Below the pieces are notes generated by a model. The model was not told where the DNA came from and ran no database searches. It worked only from the letters and a program-made list of their open reading frames with translations. A DNA stretch of 64,000 nt from Oceaniglobus trochenteri (GTDB lineage: Bacteria > Pseudomonadota > Alphaproteobacteria > Rhodobacterales > Rhodobacteraceae), in contig NZ_JACNMM010000006.1 in the NCBI RefSeq assembly GCF_020529025.1, positions 62,001 through 126,000 of the forward strand. Reading direction: 5' to 3'. The stretch's first letter is position 1; every line of letters starts with the position of its first letter. Below, in pieces: positions 35,114 through 44,059 of the stretch. The translations under genes and the position numbers were made by a program.

Positions 35114-36889
35114 ATGGACGAGAAGAAGGCCCGGGAATGGCTGGACCGGTTCGCGCAGGCGCTGGCGGGCGGTGACGCCGGGGCGCTGTTTCACGACGAT
35201 TGCCATTGGCGCGACCTGCTGGCCTTCACCTTCACCCTCGTCACGCTTGAAGGGTGCGACCGCGTGCAGGCCATGCTGCGCGACCGTGCCGATACGGTGC
35301 GCCCGGAAAACTGGCGCCTGACCGCCCCCCCCGAGGTGGACGAGGACGGGATGACCGAGGCCTGGTTCACCTTCGATACCGCCCTTGGCCCGGCCATCGG
35401 CGCGCTGCGGCTGGACGGAGGGCAATGCCGCCATTTCTATACCGCGCTTCTTGACCTGACCGGCTTCGAGGAAGCCGCCGGGCGCAACCGCCCCCTTGGC
35501 GTGCGCCACGGCGCCACCCGCGACCGCCAGACATGGGCCGAAACGCGCGCCGGCGAAACCGCCGCCATGGGGCGCGAGGTGCAGCCCCATACCCTGATCA
35601 TCGGCGGCGGTCAGGGCGGGCTGGCGCTGGCGGCGCGGCTGCGCGCGCTGGGGGTGCCGGCGCTGGTGATCGAAAAGAATCCCCGCGCCGGGGACAGCTG
35701 GCGCAACCGCTATCGCACGCTGGTGCTGCATGATCCGGTCTGGTTCGACCACATGCCCTACATGCCCTTTCCCGGCAACTGGCCGGTGTTCACCCCGAAA
35801 GACAAGATGGGCGATTGGCTTGAGTCCTACGCGCAACTGATGGAACTGGCGATCTGGACCTCGACCAGTTGCGAAAGCGCCGAGTGGACCGGCGAGGGCT
35901 GGACCGTGCGCGTCAACCGCGAGGGCGAGGAACTGACGCTGCACCCCAGGCACCTTGTCTTTGCCACCGGCGCCTATGGCCCGCCCCGCCCGATCCCGTT
36001 TGACGGCGCCGGTGATTTCGCCGGAACCCTGATCCATTCGCGTGACTACAAGGGCGCGGAAGACTGGAAAGGGCGCAACTGCGTGGTGATCGGCGCGGCC
36101 AGTTCGGCCCACGACGTGGCCGTCGACCTGTGGGAGGCGGGGGCGCATGTCACCATGATCCAGCGCTCGCCCACCACTGTGGTCAAGTCGGCCACCCTGA
36201 TGGACCTGGGGTTCGACACCTATTCCGAGGCGGCGCTGGAACGGGGCATCGACACCGACCGCGCCGATCACATGGCGGCCTCCCTGCCCTTCGGCCCCAT
36301 GGCCGCGCGGCAGCGGCGGATGTACGACACGATCCGCACCCGCGACGCCGACTTCTACGACCGCCTGGCGAAGGCGGGCTTCGCGCTGGATTTCGGCGAG
36401 GACGACTCGGGCCTGATGATGAAGGCGCTGCGCACCGGGGCGGGATATTACATCGACGTGGGCGGGTCCGAACTGATCGCGTCGGGGCAGATCGGGGTGA
36501 TTTCCGGCGTCGGGGTCGACCGCATGAACCGCGACGGCCTGACGTTGAGCGATGGGCGCGACGTGAAGGCCGATCTTGTGGTGGCCTGCCTTGGCTATCA
36601 GTCCATGCATGAAACCGTCGCCACCATCGTCGACCGCCCCACCGCCGACAGCGTCGGCCCCTGCTGGGGGCTTGGGTCGGGGGTGCGAGGCGATCCGGGG
36701 CCATGGGTGGGCGAACCGCGCAACATGTGGAAACCCGTGGCCCACGAAAACCTGTGGTTTCACGGCGGCAACCTGGCCATGTCGCGGTTCTATTCGAAAT
36801 ACCTGGCCATGCAGATCAAGGCCCGCAAGGAAGGCATCGCCCCCCCGGTCTGGCCGGGCGCCGCGCCGAAGGATCAGCGCAGCGCCTGA
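35114..36889 (+). CDS. Flavin-containing monooxygenase-like protein with N-terminal SnoaL-like domain
   Basis: 591 aa, cytoplasmic. Residues 1 to about 120 look like a SnoaL/NTF2-type domain; the FAD site HTLIIGGGQGGLAL is at 159-172 and a second dinucleotide motif VVIGAASSAHDVA (about 320) binds NADPH. FAGTLIHSRDY fits the FMO/Baeyer-Villiger fingerprint FxGxxxHxxxY. The fused N-terminal domain makes it longer than ordinary FMOs (about 450 aa). It starts 2 bases after the RpiR stop, so it is co-transcribed with the regulator and may oxidise the module D substrate or defend against a by-product. Confidence 0.88.
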   Translation: MDEKKAREWLDRFAQALAGGDAGALFHDDCHWRDLLAFTFTLVTLEGCDRVQAMLRDRADTVRPENWRLTAPPEVDEDGMTEAWFTFDTALGPAIGALRLDGGQCRHFYTALLDLTGFEEAAGRNRPLGVRHGATRDRQTWAETRAGETAAMGREVQPHTLIIGGGQGGLALAARLRALGVPALVIEKNPRAGDSWRNRYRTLVLHDPVWFDHMPYMPFPGNWPVFTPKDKMGDWLESYAQLMELAIWTSTSCESAEWTGEGWTVRVNREGEELTLHPRHLVFATGAYGPPRPIPFDGAGDFAGTLIHSRDYKGAEDWKGRNCVVIGAASSAHDVAVDLWEAGAHVTMIQRSPTTVVKSATLMDLGFDTYSEAALERGIDTDRADHMAASLPFGPMAARQRRMYDTIRTRDADFYDRLAKAGFALDFGEDDSGLMMKALRTGAGYYIDVGGSELIASGQIGVISGVGVDRMNRDGLTLSDGRDVKADLVVACLGYQSMHETVATIVDRPTADSVGPCWGLGSGVRGDPGPWVGEPRNMWKPVAHENLWFHGGNLAMSRFYSKYLAMQIKARKEGIAPPVWPGAAPKDQRSA

Positions 36890-36894
36890 ACCGC

Positions 36895-38055
36895 TCAGCG
36901 TGGCGGCGGCACACTGCGCCAGGGATGCACGGCACAGACCGCGCGGTCCAGCACCGACCCGAGCCCGGGGGCAGTGTGGGCCGAAAGGCATCCCCCTTCG
37001 GGCCGGACATGGCCACGCGACAGGATGCCATCGAAAAGCGGCGTTTCGCCGTGCTGCAATTCCAGCAGGTCGATGGCCGGATGCGCCGCCAGGTGAACCG
37101 AATGCGCCGCCGAGACCGGGCCGCTGGGGTTGTGGGGCGCAATCCGCGTGCCATGTTCCGCCGCCGCATCGGCGATGCGCAACATTTCCGCCGGGCCGCC
37201 GCAATATTTCACGTCGGGCATGATCACGTCGTTTAGCGCGATGAAAGGCGCGAAGGCCTCAAGCCCCATGCCCATCTCGGCCCCCGCCAGCAACATTCCG
37301 GCGTGATTGGCAGCCTTGCGCAGATCGGCCAGATTGGCGAATTGCGCCGGGATTTCCGCGATCGGGCATTCGATCCAGTAAAGGCCGGATGGCCGCAATT
37401 CATCCATCAGGGCGCGGGCGCGATCATGGCCAAAGCGCCAGTGGCAATCCACCATCAGCCCGGTCTGCCCCCCGATGGCATCGCGCACGGCGCGTATGCG
37501 GTCCATCCCCGCCTGCACCAGCGCCTCGTTCGCGGCGCCGTCGCCTGCCTTTGGCGCCACCCCGTCGAAGGGGGCAATCTTGATCCGGGCGAACCCGGCC
37601 GCCGCAACCTCGGCGGCGCGGGCGGCGAAGGTTTCGGGCCTGCGGTCCGGCAGCCCGCGGTTGATGTTGGCATAGACCGGCACCTTGGCCCCGGCTCGCC
37701 CGTAAAGCGCGCAAAGCGGCTTGCCCGCGGCCTGCGCCACCAGGTCGAGCCGCGCCTGTTCTAGCGCACTGATGGCCGAATGCCCGACCAGGCCCGCCGG
37801 CGTCACCTTGCCCGGGGTCAGCCGCGCGGCCAGCGCATCAAGCGTCAGCCCGCAGAGCGCCGGGCGATAGGTGTCGAACCAGCCCGTGACCAGCGGCTCA
37901 TAGCCATGCAGCGTTGCCTCGCCGGTGCCGGTGGCGCCGTCCTCCAGCACCAGTTCGACGAAGATCCAGTTGGATTTCTCCGAGATGTTGGCCACCGTGA
38001 CACGGATATCCCCGATCCGGCGGTCATCGCCGGTCAGATGCATGTGATCGGTCAT
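36895..38055 (-). CDS. Mandelate racemase/muconate lactonizing family dehydratase (enolase superfamily)
   Basis: 386 aa. Metal ligands Asp203 (MVDCHWRF), Glu229 (YWIECP) and Glu260 (LAGAE) and general acid/base residues Lys159 (ARIKIAPFD) and His308 (IAPHNPSG) are visible, the D-E-E plus K/H layout of sugar-acid dehydratases. The reaction expected is loss of water from an aldonate to a 2-keto-3-deoxy acid. It is the last gene of the GntR-led operon and overlaps the NAD-dependent epimerase/dehydrogenase gene (ATGA). The exact sugar acid is not predictable from these residues. Confidence 0.9.
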   Translation of the reverse strand: MTDHMHLTGDDRRIGDIRVTVANISEKSNWIFVELVLEDGATGTGEATLHGYEPLVTGWFDTYRPALCGLTLDALAARLTPGKVTPAGLVGHSAISALEQARLDLVAQAAGKPLCALYGRAGAKVPVYANINRGLPDRRPETFAARAAEVAAAGFARIKIAPFDGVAPKAGDGAANEALVQAGMDRIRAVRDAIGGQTGLMVDCHWRFGHDRARALMDELRPSGLYWIECPIAEIPAQFANLADLRKAANHAGMLLAGAEMGMGLEAFAPFIALNDVIMPDVKYCGGPAEMLRIADAAAEHGTRIAPHNPSGPVSAAHSVHLAAHPAIDLLELQHGETPLFDGILSRGHVRPEGGCLSAHTAPGLGSVLDRAVCAVHPWRSVPPPR

Positions 38056-38888
38056 GTCGGGCGCACCCTGTGTTGCGGGGCGAACCCGAAGGCATCGCGC
38101 GCCTTGGCGCAGTTCATGGGCGAGCCGTGGCCTGTGGGCGCGTCCGAAACGTCAAGGTCGGGGCAATGGCGGGCCAGCACGGTTCTGGTGTCCTCCTCGG
38201 TCAGCACCTCGGCGCCGGTTATGTTGTATTCGCCGGGCGGGGCCTGGTCGGCTTCGATGGCGGCCCGGCAGGCACCGGCCACGTCGCGCGCGTCGATCCG
38301 GGTCCAGAGCAGGAACCGCGCCGCCACCGGATCGCGCCGGACCATGGCGATCTGCGCTTCCATATCTTCGGCCAGGCGCGCGCCCATGATGCGAAAACTC
38401 AGAACATCGGTGTCGCTGTGGGTGCTGAAATAGCGCCCCGCCGTCTCGTTCGCGACCTTGGACAGGGCGTAGGAATTCAGCGGCCGCAGGGGGTGATCCT
38501 CGGTCACGGGAACGGTCAGGGGCGCGTGGCGTTCAAACCCGTAGACCTGGGCGCTGGACCCCTGGATCACCCGCCGCACGCCACAATCGCTGGCCGCCGT
38601 CAGCACATTGAAGGCGCCCGCGGTATTGTCGCGGTAGGTGCGGTGGTCGGCCACGATGCCGGGGTTGATCCAGGCGGCCATGTGAACCACCGCTTCGGGG
38701 CGAAAGCCCTGCATCGCGCCCCAGACATCGCCGATGTCGGTGACATTGCCGATGCGGTAATCGACCCCCGGCAGCCGGCTTTCGGGCAGGGCCAGATCAA
38801 GGCTGCGCACCTCGTGCCCTGCCCTTGCCATCTCGTCCACGATATGGCGGCCGATCTTGCCGTTGCCGCCTGTCACCAGAACCCGCAT
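38052..38888 (-). CDS. NAD-dependent epimerase/dehydrogenase (extended SDR)
   Basis: 278 aa from the ATG at 38888, one base after the ATPase stop (TGACATG), so it relies on coupled translation and has no clear ribosome site of its own. TGGNGKIG at 8-15 binds NAD; VIQGSSAQVYG and the catalytic pair in NSYALSKVANE (Tyr-x3-Lys) follow. Size and motifs fit either a nucleotide-sugar epimerase or a uronate/aldose dehydrogenase. The dehydratase next to it favours sugar oxidation (inference). Confidence 0.87.
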   Translation of the reverse strand: MRVLVTGGNGKIGRHIVDEMARAGHEVRSLDLALPESRLPGVDYRIGNVTDIGDVWGAMQGFRPEAVVHMAAWINPGIVADHRTYRDNTAGAFNVLTAASDCGVRRVIQGSSAQVYGFERHAPLTVPVTEDHPLRPLNSYALSKVANETAGRYFSTHSDTDVLSFRIMGARLAEDMEAQIAMVRRDPVAARFLLWTRIDARDVAGACRAAIEADQAPPGEYNITGAEVLTEEDTRTVLARHCPDLDVSDAPTGHGSPMNCAKARDAFGFAPQHRVRPT

Positions 38889-38889
38889 G

Positions 38890-40011
38890 TCAGGAGGCCG
38901 CCGCGATCTCGGGCTGGGCTGCGGCGGGGTCGCGCCGGGCAAGGCCGGTTTCATCGAACAGATGGCAGCCTTCGGGCGCGATCATCATGGTCACCCCGGT
39001 GCCGCTGCGCAGCTTCACCTGGCCGCGCACCTGGGCCACGATGGCGCCTTCGCTGCCCTTGACGGACAGGTGAACGTGGGTTTCATCGCCCAGCTGTTCG
39101 GTCAGAAGTACCGTGGCGGCGACGCCTTCATCCGCTGCACCGCCCAGGCTGACATGTTCGGGGCGCACGCCGATGGTGACGGGGGCGCCCACGGCGGGGG
39201 CATCGCGCAGCGGCAGGGCGACATGCCCGCCACAGGCCAGCGCCACGCAGCATTGACCGTTGCCCGCACCTTCGACCGTTCCGTCGAGAAAGTTCATCCC
39301 CGGCGATCCGATGAAGCCCGCCACGAACCGGTTGGCCGGCGCATTGTATAGATCGAGAGGCGAGCCGACCTGTTCGATCCGCCCGTCCTTCAGCACCACG
39401 ATCTTGTCGGCCAGGGTCATCGCCTCGACCTGGTCGTGGGTGACATAGATCATCGTCGCGCCCAGGGTTTCGTGCAGGCGGGCGATTTCGATCCGCATCT
39501 GCACCCGCAATTCTGCATCGAGGTTGGACAACGGTTCGTCGAACAGGAAGATCTTGGGGTCGCGCACGATCGACCGCCCGATGGCGACGCGCTGGCGCTG
39601 CCCACCCGAAAGCGTCTTGGGGTAACGATCCAGCATGTGTTCGATCTTCAGGATCGCGGCGGCCTTGTTCACCCGGCGCGTCACCTCGTCCTTCGGGGTC
39701 TTGGCGATGCGCAGCCCGAAGGCCATGTTTTCGAAGATCGTCATATGCGGATAAAGCGCATAGTTCTGGAACACCATCGACAAGCCGCGCTCGGAACTGT
39801 CGGTGTCGTTCACTCGCGCGCCATCAATCAGGATGTCGCCCCCGCTCGATTCCTCCAGCCCCGCGATGGTGCGCAGCAGCGTGGACTTGCCACAGCCCGA
39901 GGGCCCCACGAAGACCGCGAATTCGCCGTCGGTAATTTCAAGATCCATCGGCTTGAGCACTTCGACGGGGCCGAAGGATTTGGACAGTTGGTTCAGGTTC
40001 AGTTTTGCCAT
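38890..40011 (-). CDS. Sugar ABC transporter ATPase (MalK/UgpC-type)
   Basis: 373 aa from the ATG at 40011 (MAKLNLNQLSKSFG); the upstream open frame overlaps the permease and is not coding. Walker A GPSGCGKST (37-45), MVFQNYALYPHM, signature LSGGQRQRVAIGRSI, Walker B FLFDEPLSNLD and VTHDQVEAM, then a MOP/TOBE C-terminal domain (TIGVRPEHVSLGG). It energises the MalFG pair directly upstream. Confidence 0.94.
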   Translation of the reverse strand: MAKLNLNQLSKSFGPVEVLKPMDLEITDGEFAVFVGPSGCGKSTLLRTIAGLEESSGGDILIDGARVNDTDSSERGLSMVFQNYALYPHMTIFENMAFGLRIAKTPKDEVTRRVNKAAAILKIEHMLDRYPKTLSGGQRQRVAIGRSIVRDPKIFLFDEPLSNLDAELRVQMRIEIARLHETLGATMIYVTHDQVEAMTLADKIVVLKDGRIEQVGSPLDLYNAPANRFVAGFIGSPGMNFLDGTVEGAGNGQCCVALACGGHVALPLRDAPAVGAPVTIGVRPEHVSLGGAADEGVAATVLLTEQLGDETHVHLSVKGSEGAIVAQVRGQVKLRSGTGVTMMIAPEGCHLFDETGLARRDPAAAQPEIAAAS

Positions 40012-40034
40012 TGCTTGGTTCTTGTCCTTTGAAA

Positions 40035-40880
40035 TCAGCCTTTGACGGCGCCCGCCACGAAGCCACCGATCACCCGGCGTTGCGTGAACAGGAACAGCAC
40101 GATGATCGGCACGGTCGTTATGGCGGCCAGGGCCATCGTGGCCTGGAAATCGATGCCCAGTTCGGTGTTCATCGACAAAAGCGCCACGGGCAGGGTGTAT
40201 TGGTCGGGCGAGGTGGCGATGACCAGGATCGGCAGCCACTGCTTCCAGTTCAGCAGGAACCCGATCAGGAAAACGGTCGCCAGAATGGGCTTGGAGATCG
40301 GCAGCACGATCTTGCGGAAGATCTGCATCTCGGACGCGCCGTCCATCTTGGCGCTTTCGATCAGTTCCTTCGGGATCGAGCGGAAGAACTGGACCAGCAT
40401 CAGGAACAGGATCGGCATCAGCGACAAAAACAGGATGATCCCCGCATAGGTGCCCAGAAGGCCCAGCTGGAACACCACGAGGTAGACGGGAATGACCAGC
40501 AGCATCGCGGGATACATCATCGTCATGAGGAACCCGAACTGGATGAACCTGAACCCCGGCAGATCGGGCTTGCGATAAAGCGCATAGGCCCCCAACGCCG
40601 TGACCCCGACGGCGATCAGCGTGGCCGCCACCGTGATGAAGACCGAGTTGAAGGTGTAAAGCCACAGCTTCACCCCGCCCAGGGTCTGGATGTCGCCATA
40701 GGCGCGGGTGTTGAAGGATTCAGGCAGCAGGCGGGTGGGCTCCAGCAGCATCGCCTCCTGGCTGCGGAAGGAACTGACGATCATCCACCAGAAGGGATAG
40801 AGGAAAAGGAAGGTCACACCGGCCATGAAGACCCAGGCCAGGAGGGCAACGGAGCGATCTTTCACGGATCGGGTTTTCAT
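40035..40880 (-). CDS. Sugar ABC transporter permease (MalG-type)
   Basis: 281 aa inner-membrane subunit with opening hydrophilic segment, six helices, EAA-like loop ESAKMDGASEMQIFRKIVLP near residue 170, and the MalG-like end RRVIGGFVAGAVKG. Start overlaps the MalF-type stop by four bases. Confidence 0.94.
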   Translation of the reverse strand: MKTRSVKDRSVALLAWVFMAGVTFLFLYPFWWMIVSSFRSQEAMLLEPTRLLPESFNTRAYGDIQTLGGVKLWLYTFNSVFITVAATLIAVGVTALGAYALYRKPDLPGFRFIQFGFLMTMMYPAMLLVIPVYLVVFQLGLLGTYAGIILFLSLMPILFLMLVQFFRSIPKELIESAKMDGASEMQIFRKIVLPISKPILATVFLIGFLLNWKQWLPILVIATSPDQYTLPVALLSMNTELGIDFQATMALAAITTVPIIVLFLFTQRRVIGGFVAGAVKG

Positions 40881-41824
40881 CGGTAATCCGCCTTTTCGTT
40901 ATAGCGATAGACCACCACGGCCAGGCCGATGACGATGGCGAAAAGAACCGTCGCCATGGCCAGCGCCTGACCGTAATCGGCAAGGTTGAACTTGGAATAG
41001 GCGTAGAACGACAGGAAGTTCGTCGCATAGTTCGGCCCGCCGTTCGTCATGATCACGACCACGGCGAAGGTTTTCAGGAACTGGATCACGGCATAGATCG
41101 AATTGATGGCGATGGCCGGGCGCAGCTGCGGGATCCAGACGTTCCAGACCCGCTGCATGGTGCGCGCGCCGTCCATGCGGGCGGCTTCGTCCAGCGTCGG
41201 ATCAAGCAGTTTCAGGTTGGTCAGGAAGATGATGGTGTAAAAGCCGACATGGTGCCACCATTCGACGAAGACCAGCGTAAAGAAGGCCTGAAGCGGCTTT
41301 GTCGTACCGGCGAAATCGGGCAGGCCCATGTCTTCGAGAAAGGCGTTCACGGCGCCGAAATCGATGCTGAACATCCATTTCCAGACGATGAACGTCGCCG
41401 CCTCGGGTGTGACCACCGGCAGGAACAGCGCCAGCCCGCAGATCGGCGCGGCCAGCTTCAGCGACCGGCTGGACAGGATCAGCGCCAGTGCCAGCGCCGT
41501 CGTGACGTTCAGCACCACCGACAGCACGGTGAACAGCAGCGTGCGCCAGAGCGAACTGAGGAACAGGTCGTCGCTGAAGATGTCGATGTAGTTCTGGAAC
41601 CACACGTAGGTGGGTTCGGGGGTCAGCGCGGTATAGCTGTCGGTGAACGACACGATGATGCCCAGCACGATGGGCCAGACGCCCATCACCAGGGTCAGCG
41701 CCGCAAAGGGGGCGATCAGGATGTAGAAGATCCTGTTGCGCCAGATGTTGCTGCCCGCATGGCGCCAGCGGGCCGGGCGCAGGGCGGCAAGGAAAGGGAT
41801 CGGTACTGCCGTGTCGGTTTGCAT
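40877..41824 (-). CDS. Sugar ABC transporter permease (MalF-type)
   Basis: 315 aa inner-membrane subunit. EAA loop DEAARMDGARTMQRVWNVWI near residue 205 and a MalF-like run VIMTNGGPNYATNFLSFYAY. The N-terminal ~30 residues are cytoplasmic and basic. It lies 71 bases after the binding-protein gene, with a stem-loop between. Confidence 0.93.
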   Translation of the reverse strand: MQTDTAVPIPFLAALRPARWRHAGSNIWRNRIFYILIAPFAALTLVMGVWPIVLGIIVSFTDSYTALTPEPTYVWFQNYIDIFSDDLFLSSLWRTLLFTVLSVVLNVTTALALALILSSRSLKLAAPICGLALFLPVVTPEAATFIVWKWMFSIDFGAVNAFLEDMGLPDFAGTTKPLQAFFTLVFVEWWHHVGFYTIIFLTNLKLLDPTLDEAARMDGARTMQRVWNVWIPQLRPAIAINSIYAVIQFLKTFAVVVIMTNGGPNYATNFLSFYAYSKFNLADYGQALAMATVLFAIVIGLAVVVYRYNEKADYR

Positions 41825-41846
41825 GTCGGTCTTCCGTTCAGGTGTC

Positions 41847-41876
41847 GTTCCCCCGGGGCCATCGCTCCGGGGGAAC
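41847..41876 (-). promoter_or_regulatory. Intercistronic GC-rich stem-loop after binding-protein gene
   Basis: Perfect 10-base inverted repeat GTTCCCCCGG (41847-41856) and CCGGGGGAAC (41867-41876), loop of 10, between the binding-protein stop and the MalF-type start. Confidence 0.65.
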
Positions 41877-41895
41877 CTGTGTCACGGGGCGCGGA

Positions 41896-43182
41896 TCAGT
41901 CTTTGAGATCGGCCACCTTGTCCTGCATCTTTTCCGCCGTCGCCTTGATCCAGGCGTCGAAATCGGCGGGCGGGTTGGCGATGGCGTCGGAAATCTCGCG
42001 ATAGAACGCCTCCTGCAACTCGGGATACCAGGCGAATTTCGCCGACAGGAAATCGTTCGGATTCACCGGATATTGCGGCTTGGCAAAGAAGGCCTGGGTG
42101 TCGCTCAGACCGTCCAGCGGGATGTCGCCGCGCACGCCGCTGCCCTTGTTCTTCAGCATGATCGCCTGGGATTCGGGTTGCAGCGCGAAGGCGGCATATT
42201 GCGCCGCCAGCTCGGGATTGTCGGAACTGGGCGTCACCACGATGGACCGGACCGAGTGCATTTCCACCGCCGGCGGCTCATCCTCGAACAGCGACGGGAT
42301 GGGGCCGATGGTGTAATCGCCCGCCAGCCCCTCGATGCCGTCCCATTTCACCACGTTGGCGTCCAGTACCCGAAACATGCCCGCGCGCCCGCCTTCGATC
42401 AGCTGGTACATGTCGGTGAAGACGTGGTTGATGGTGTCGGGCGACACCAGGCCTTCCTCCTGGAAGATGCGCAGGAAGGTCTGGATCAGCTTGGCATTGC
42501 GCGGATCGTCCAGCACGACGTTGCCTTCATCGTCGATGATCAGGTGATCCAGCCCGGCGCCAAAGCCGAACAGCTCCAGCATCTGGTGCGTGACCGACGG
42601 ATTGCCCGCCTGAAGCGCCATGCCGAAGGTATCGTCGCTGCCGTTGCCGTCGGGATCTTCGGTGGCGAACTTCTTGCCGATGCGGAACACGTCTTCCCAG
42701 GTCTCGGGGTATTCCTCGCCCACCGCCTCAAGCCAGCTTGTGCGCACGCCGAAGGCACCGGTGGCCTGTTGCAGCGGCAGCATCAGCAGCGTGCCATCCA
42801 GCGTCGAGGCATCCAGCGCCCCTTCGGGAAGGGCGGCGCGGGTGGCGTCGTCCAGCCCGTCGACCATGTCCTGCACACCCGAAAGCTTGCCCGAGCTTTG
42901 CTGGATCACGTTGATGCGGAAGTTGTCGTTGAACAGCAGGTCGGGCGCGGTGTTGGTGTTCAGCGCGGCAATGCTTTTCGACAGCCACTGGTCGGTGGGA
43001 AACGACAGGGCGCGCACGGTGACGCCCGGGTGTTCCTCGGCGAACAGCTTGCCGATGTCCTCGAACATCACGGTGCCCAGGTCGCCCTTGTCGTGCCAGA
43101 TCAGCAGTTCCTGCGCCGATGCCCCCACCGGCAGCGCCAGCAGGGCCGCCGCGGCAGCGCATTGTTTCAGTCCGTTTCTCAT
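41896..43182 (-). CDS. Periplasmic sugar-binding protein (family 1)
   Basis: 428 aa receptor with signal peptide MRNGLKQCAAAAALLALPVGASA and ribosome site GGGAGGAATAGAA. Mature sequence has LFAEEHPGVTVRALSFPTDQW, LPLQQATGAFGVRTSWLEA and a Trp/Tyr-rich C-terminus. It is the second gene after the GntR regulator (24 bases apart). The associated sugar-acid enzymes suggest a uronate, aldose or deoxysugar ligand (inference). Confidence 0.93.
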   Translation of the reverse strand: MRNGLKQCAAAAALLALPVGASAQELLIWHDKGDLGTVMFEDIGKLFAEEHPGVTVRALSFPTDQWLSKSIAALNTNTAPDLLFNDNFRINVIQQSSGKLSGVQDMVDGLDDATRAALPEGALDASTLDGTLLMLPLQQATGAFGVRTSWLEAVGEEYPETWEDVFRIGKKFATEDPDGNGSDDTFGMALQAGNPSVTHQMLELFGFGAGLDHLIIDDEGNVVLDDPRNAKLIQTFLRIFQEEGLVSPDTINHVFTDMYQLIEGGRAGMFRVLDANVVKWDGIEGLAGDYTIGPIPSLFEDEPPAVEMHSVRSIVVTPSSDNPELAAQYAAFALQPESQAIMLKNKGSGVRGDIPLDGLSDTQAFFAKPQYPVNPNDFLSAKFAWYPELQEAFYREISDAIANPPADFDAWIKATAEKMQDKVADLKD

Positions 43183-43206
43183 TTCTATTCCTCCCTTTTT
43201 CGTTTC

Positions 43207-43953
43207 TCAGCCGGATGACCGGCTGCCCGTCGTCTTCATTTCCTCGGCCCAGCGGCGATAGCGCGTGGCGCCGTCCACCAGGTGGCGGCGCATGGCGGCG
43301 CGCGCCTCGACCACGTCACCGACGCGGATCGCCTGTTCGATTTCCCCGTGTTCGCGTTGCAGCATCCGCAGGTATCCCGCATGGCCCACGGCCGGATCGG
43401 CCTGAAGGCGGATGCGCTGGCGCGGGATCAGCAGATCGCGCAGATAGCCCAGAAACTCCTCGAACCGCGGATTGTCCGAGGCCCGCGCCACCGTCAGGTG
43501 AAAATCGCGGTCGGCGGCGATCGAGGCTTCGGGATCGTCGATGGCATCCTCGATCCTGACCCATGCCGCGCGGATCATGTCGGCCTGTTCGCCGGTGCGC
43601 CGGGCAGCGGCCAGCCCGGCTGCCTCGATCTCGACCGCGGCGCGCAGCTCCAGCAGGTTCACGATGCCCGGGATCTGGTCCAGGTCATCCTCGGACAGGC
43701 GGAAGGCCGACGACGACAGCTTGGCCACGAAGACGCCTGCCCCCTGCCGGCTGGTCAAAAGCCCCTCGGCCTTCAGGGTTGCCACCGCCTCGCGCAGGAC
43801 CGAGCGGCTGATGCCCAGCGTTTCGGCCAGGTTGCTTTGCGGCGGCAGCTTGTCACCCACGTTCCAGCGCCCGTTCGCAACGTAGCCGCGCAGCTTTTCG
43901 GCGGCGTTGGCCATGGTTCCGGCCGGGGTGGTCTGGTCTGGGTCGATGTGCAT
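43207..43953 (-). CDS. GntR-family regulator with FCD domain (FadR subfamily)
   Basis: 248 aa. Winged helix at about residues 15-80 (DKLPPQSNLAETLGISRSVL, REAVATLKAEGLLTSRQGAG), then an FCD effector domain (LLELRAAVEIEAAGLAAARR, DRDFHLTVARASDNPRF). It heads the module E operon and is divergent from the aldolase/lactonase pair. Two sites matching TNGTNNNACNA lie in the gap, so it probably controls both transcripts in response to a sugar acid. Confidence 0.94.
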   Translation of the reverse strand: MHIDPDQTTPAGTMANAAEKLRGYVANGRWNVGDKLPPQSNLAETLGISRSVLREAVATLKAEGLLTSRQGAGVFVAKLSSSAFRLSEDDLDQIPGIVNLLELRAAVEIEAAGLAAARRTGEQADMIRAAWVRIEDAIDDPEASIAADRDFHLTVARASDNPRFEEFLGYLRDLLIPRQRIRLQADPAVGHAGYLRMLQREHGEIEQAIRVGDVVEARAAMRRHLVDGATRYRRWAEEMKTTGSRSSG

Positions 43954-43966
43954 GACGGGGCCTAAC

Positions 43967-43977
43967 TTGTCTGACTA
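43967..43977. promoter_or_regulatory. GntR/FadR-type operator 1
   Basis: TTGTCTGACTA matches the TNGTNNNACNA consensus of FadR-subfamily GntR proteins (family knowledge). It lies 14 bases before the GntR start, at or just downstream of the predicted minus-strand transcription start, a position for autorepression. The surrounding AACTTGTC sequence recurs inverted at operator 2. Confidence 0.6.
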
Positions 43978-43981
43978 CTTA

Positions 43982-44009
43982 TCCATATCGCTGCGATATA
44001 ATCTGTCAA
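43982..44009 (-). promoter_or_regulatory. Predicted promoter of the GntR-importer operon
   Basis: -35 TTGACA (44009-44004), 16-base spacer, -10-like TATGGA (43987-43982) on the minus strand, directly upstream of operator 1. A consensus TATAAT at 43997-44002 on the plus strand may be the -10 of the divergent aldolase promoter, though its -35 is weak. Confidence 0.45.
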
Positions 44010-44059
44010 CCCGCTCAATTTCGCTTTTTTCGCGCCAGCATTCCTGCTAACCCGTAAAT

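Noticed and set aside
35108-37204. 698-codon open frame on the minus strand
   Set aside because: Antisense to the monooxygenase gene, whose FAD and NADPH motifs are unambiguous.
40012-40665. N-terminal extension of the module E ATPase
   Set aside because: It overlaps the MalG-type permease in another frame and is not conserved; the ATPase family starts at MAKLNLNQL (40011).
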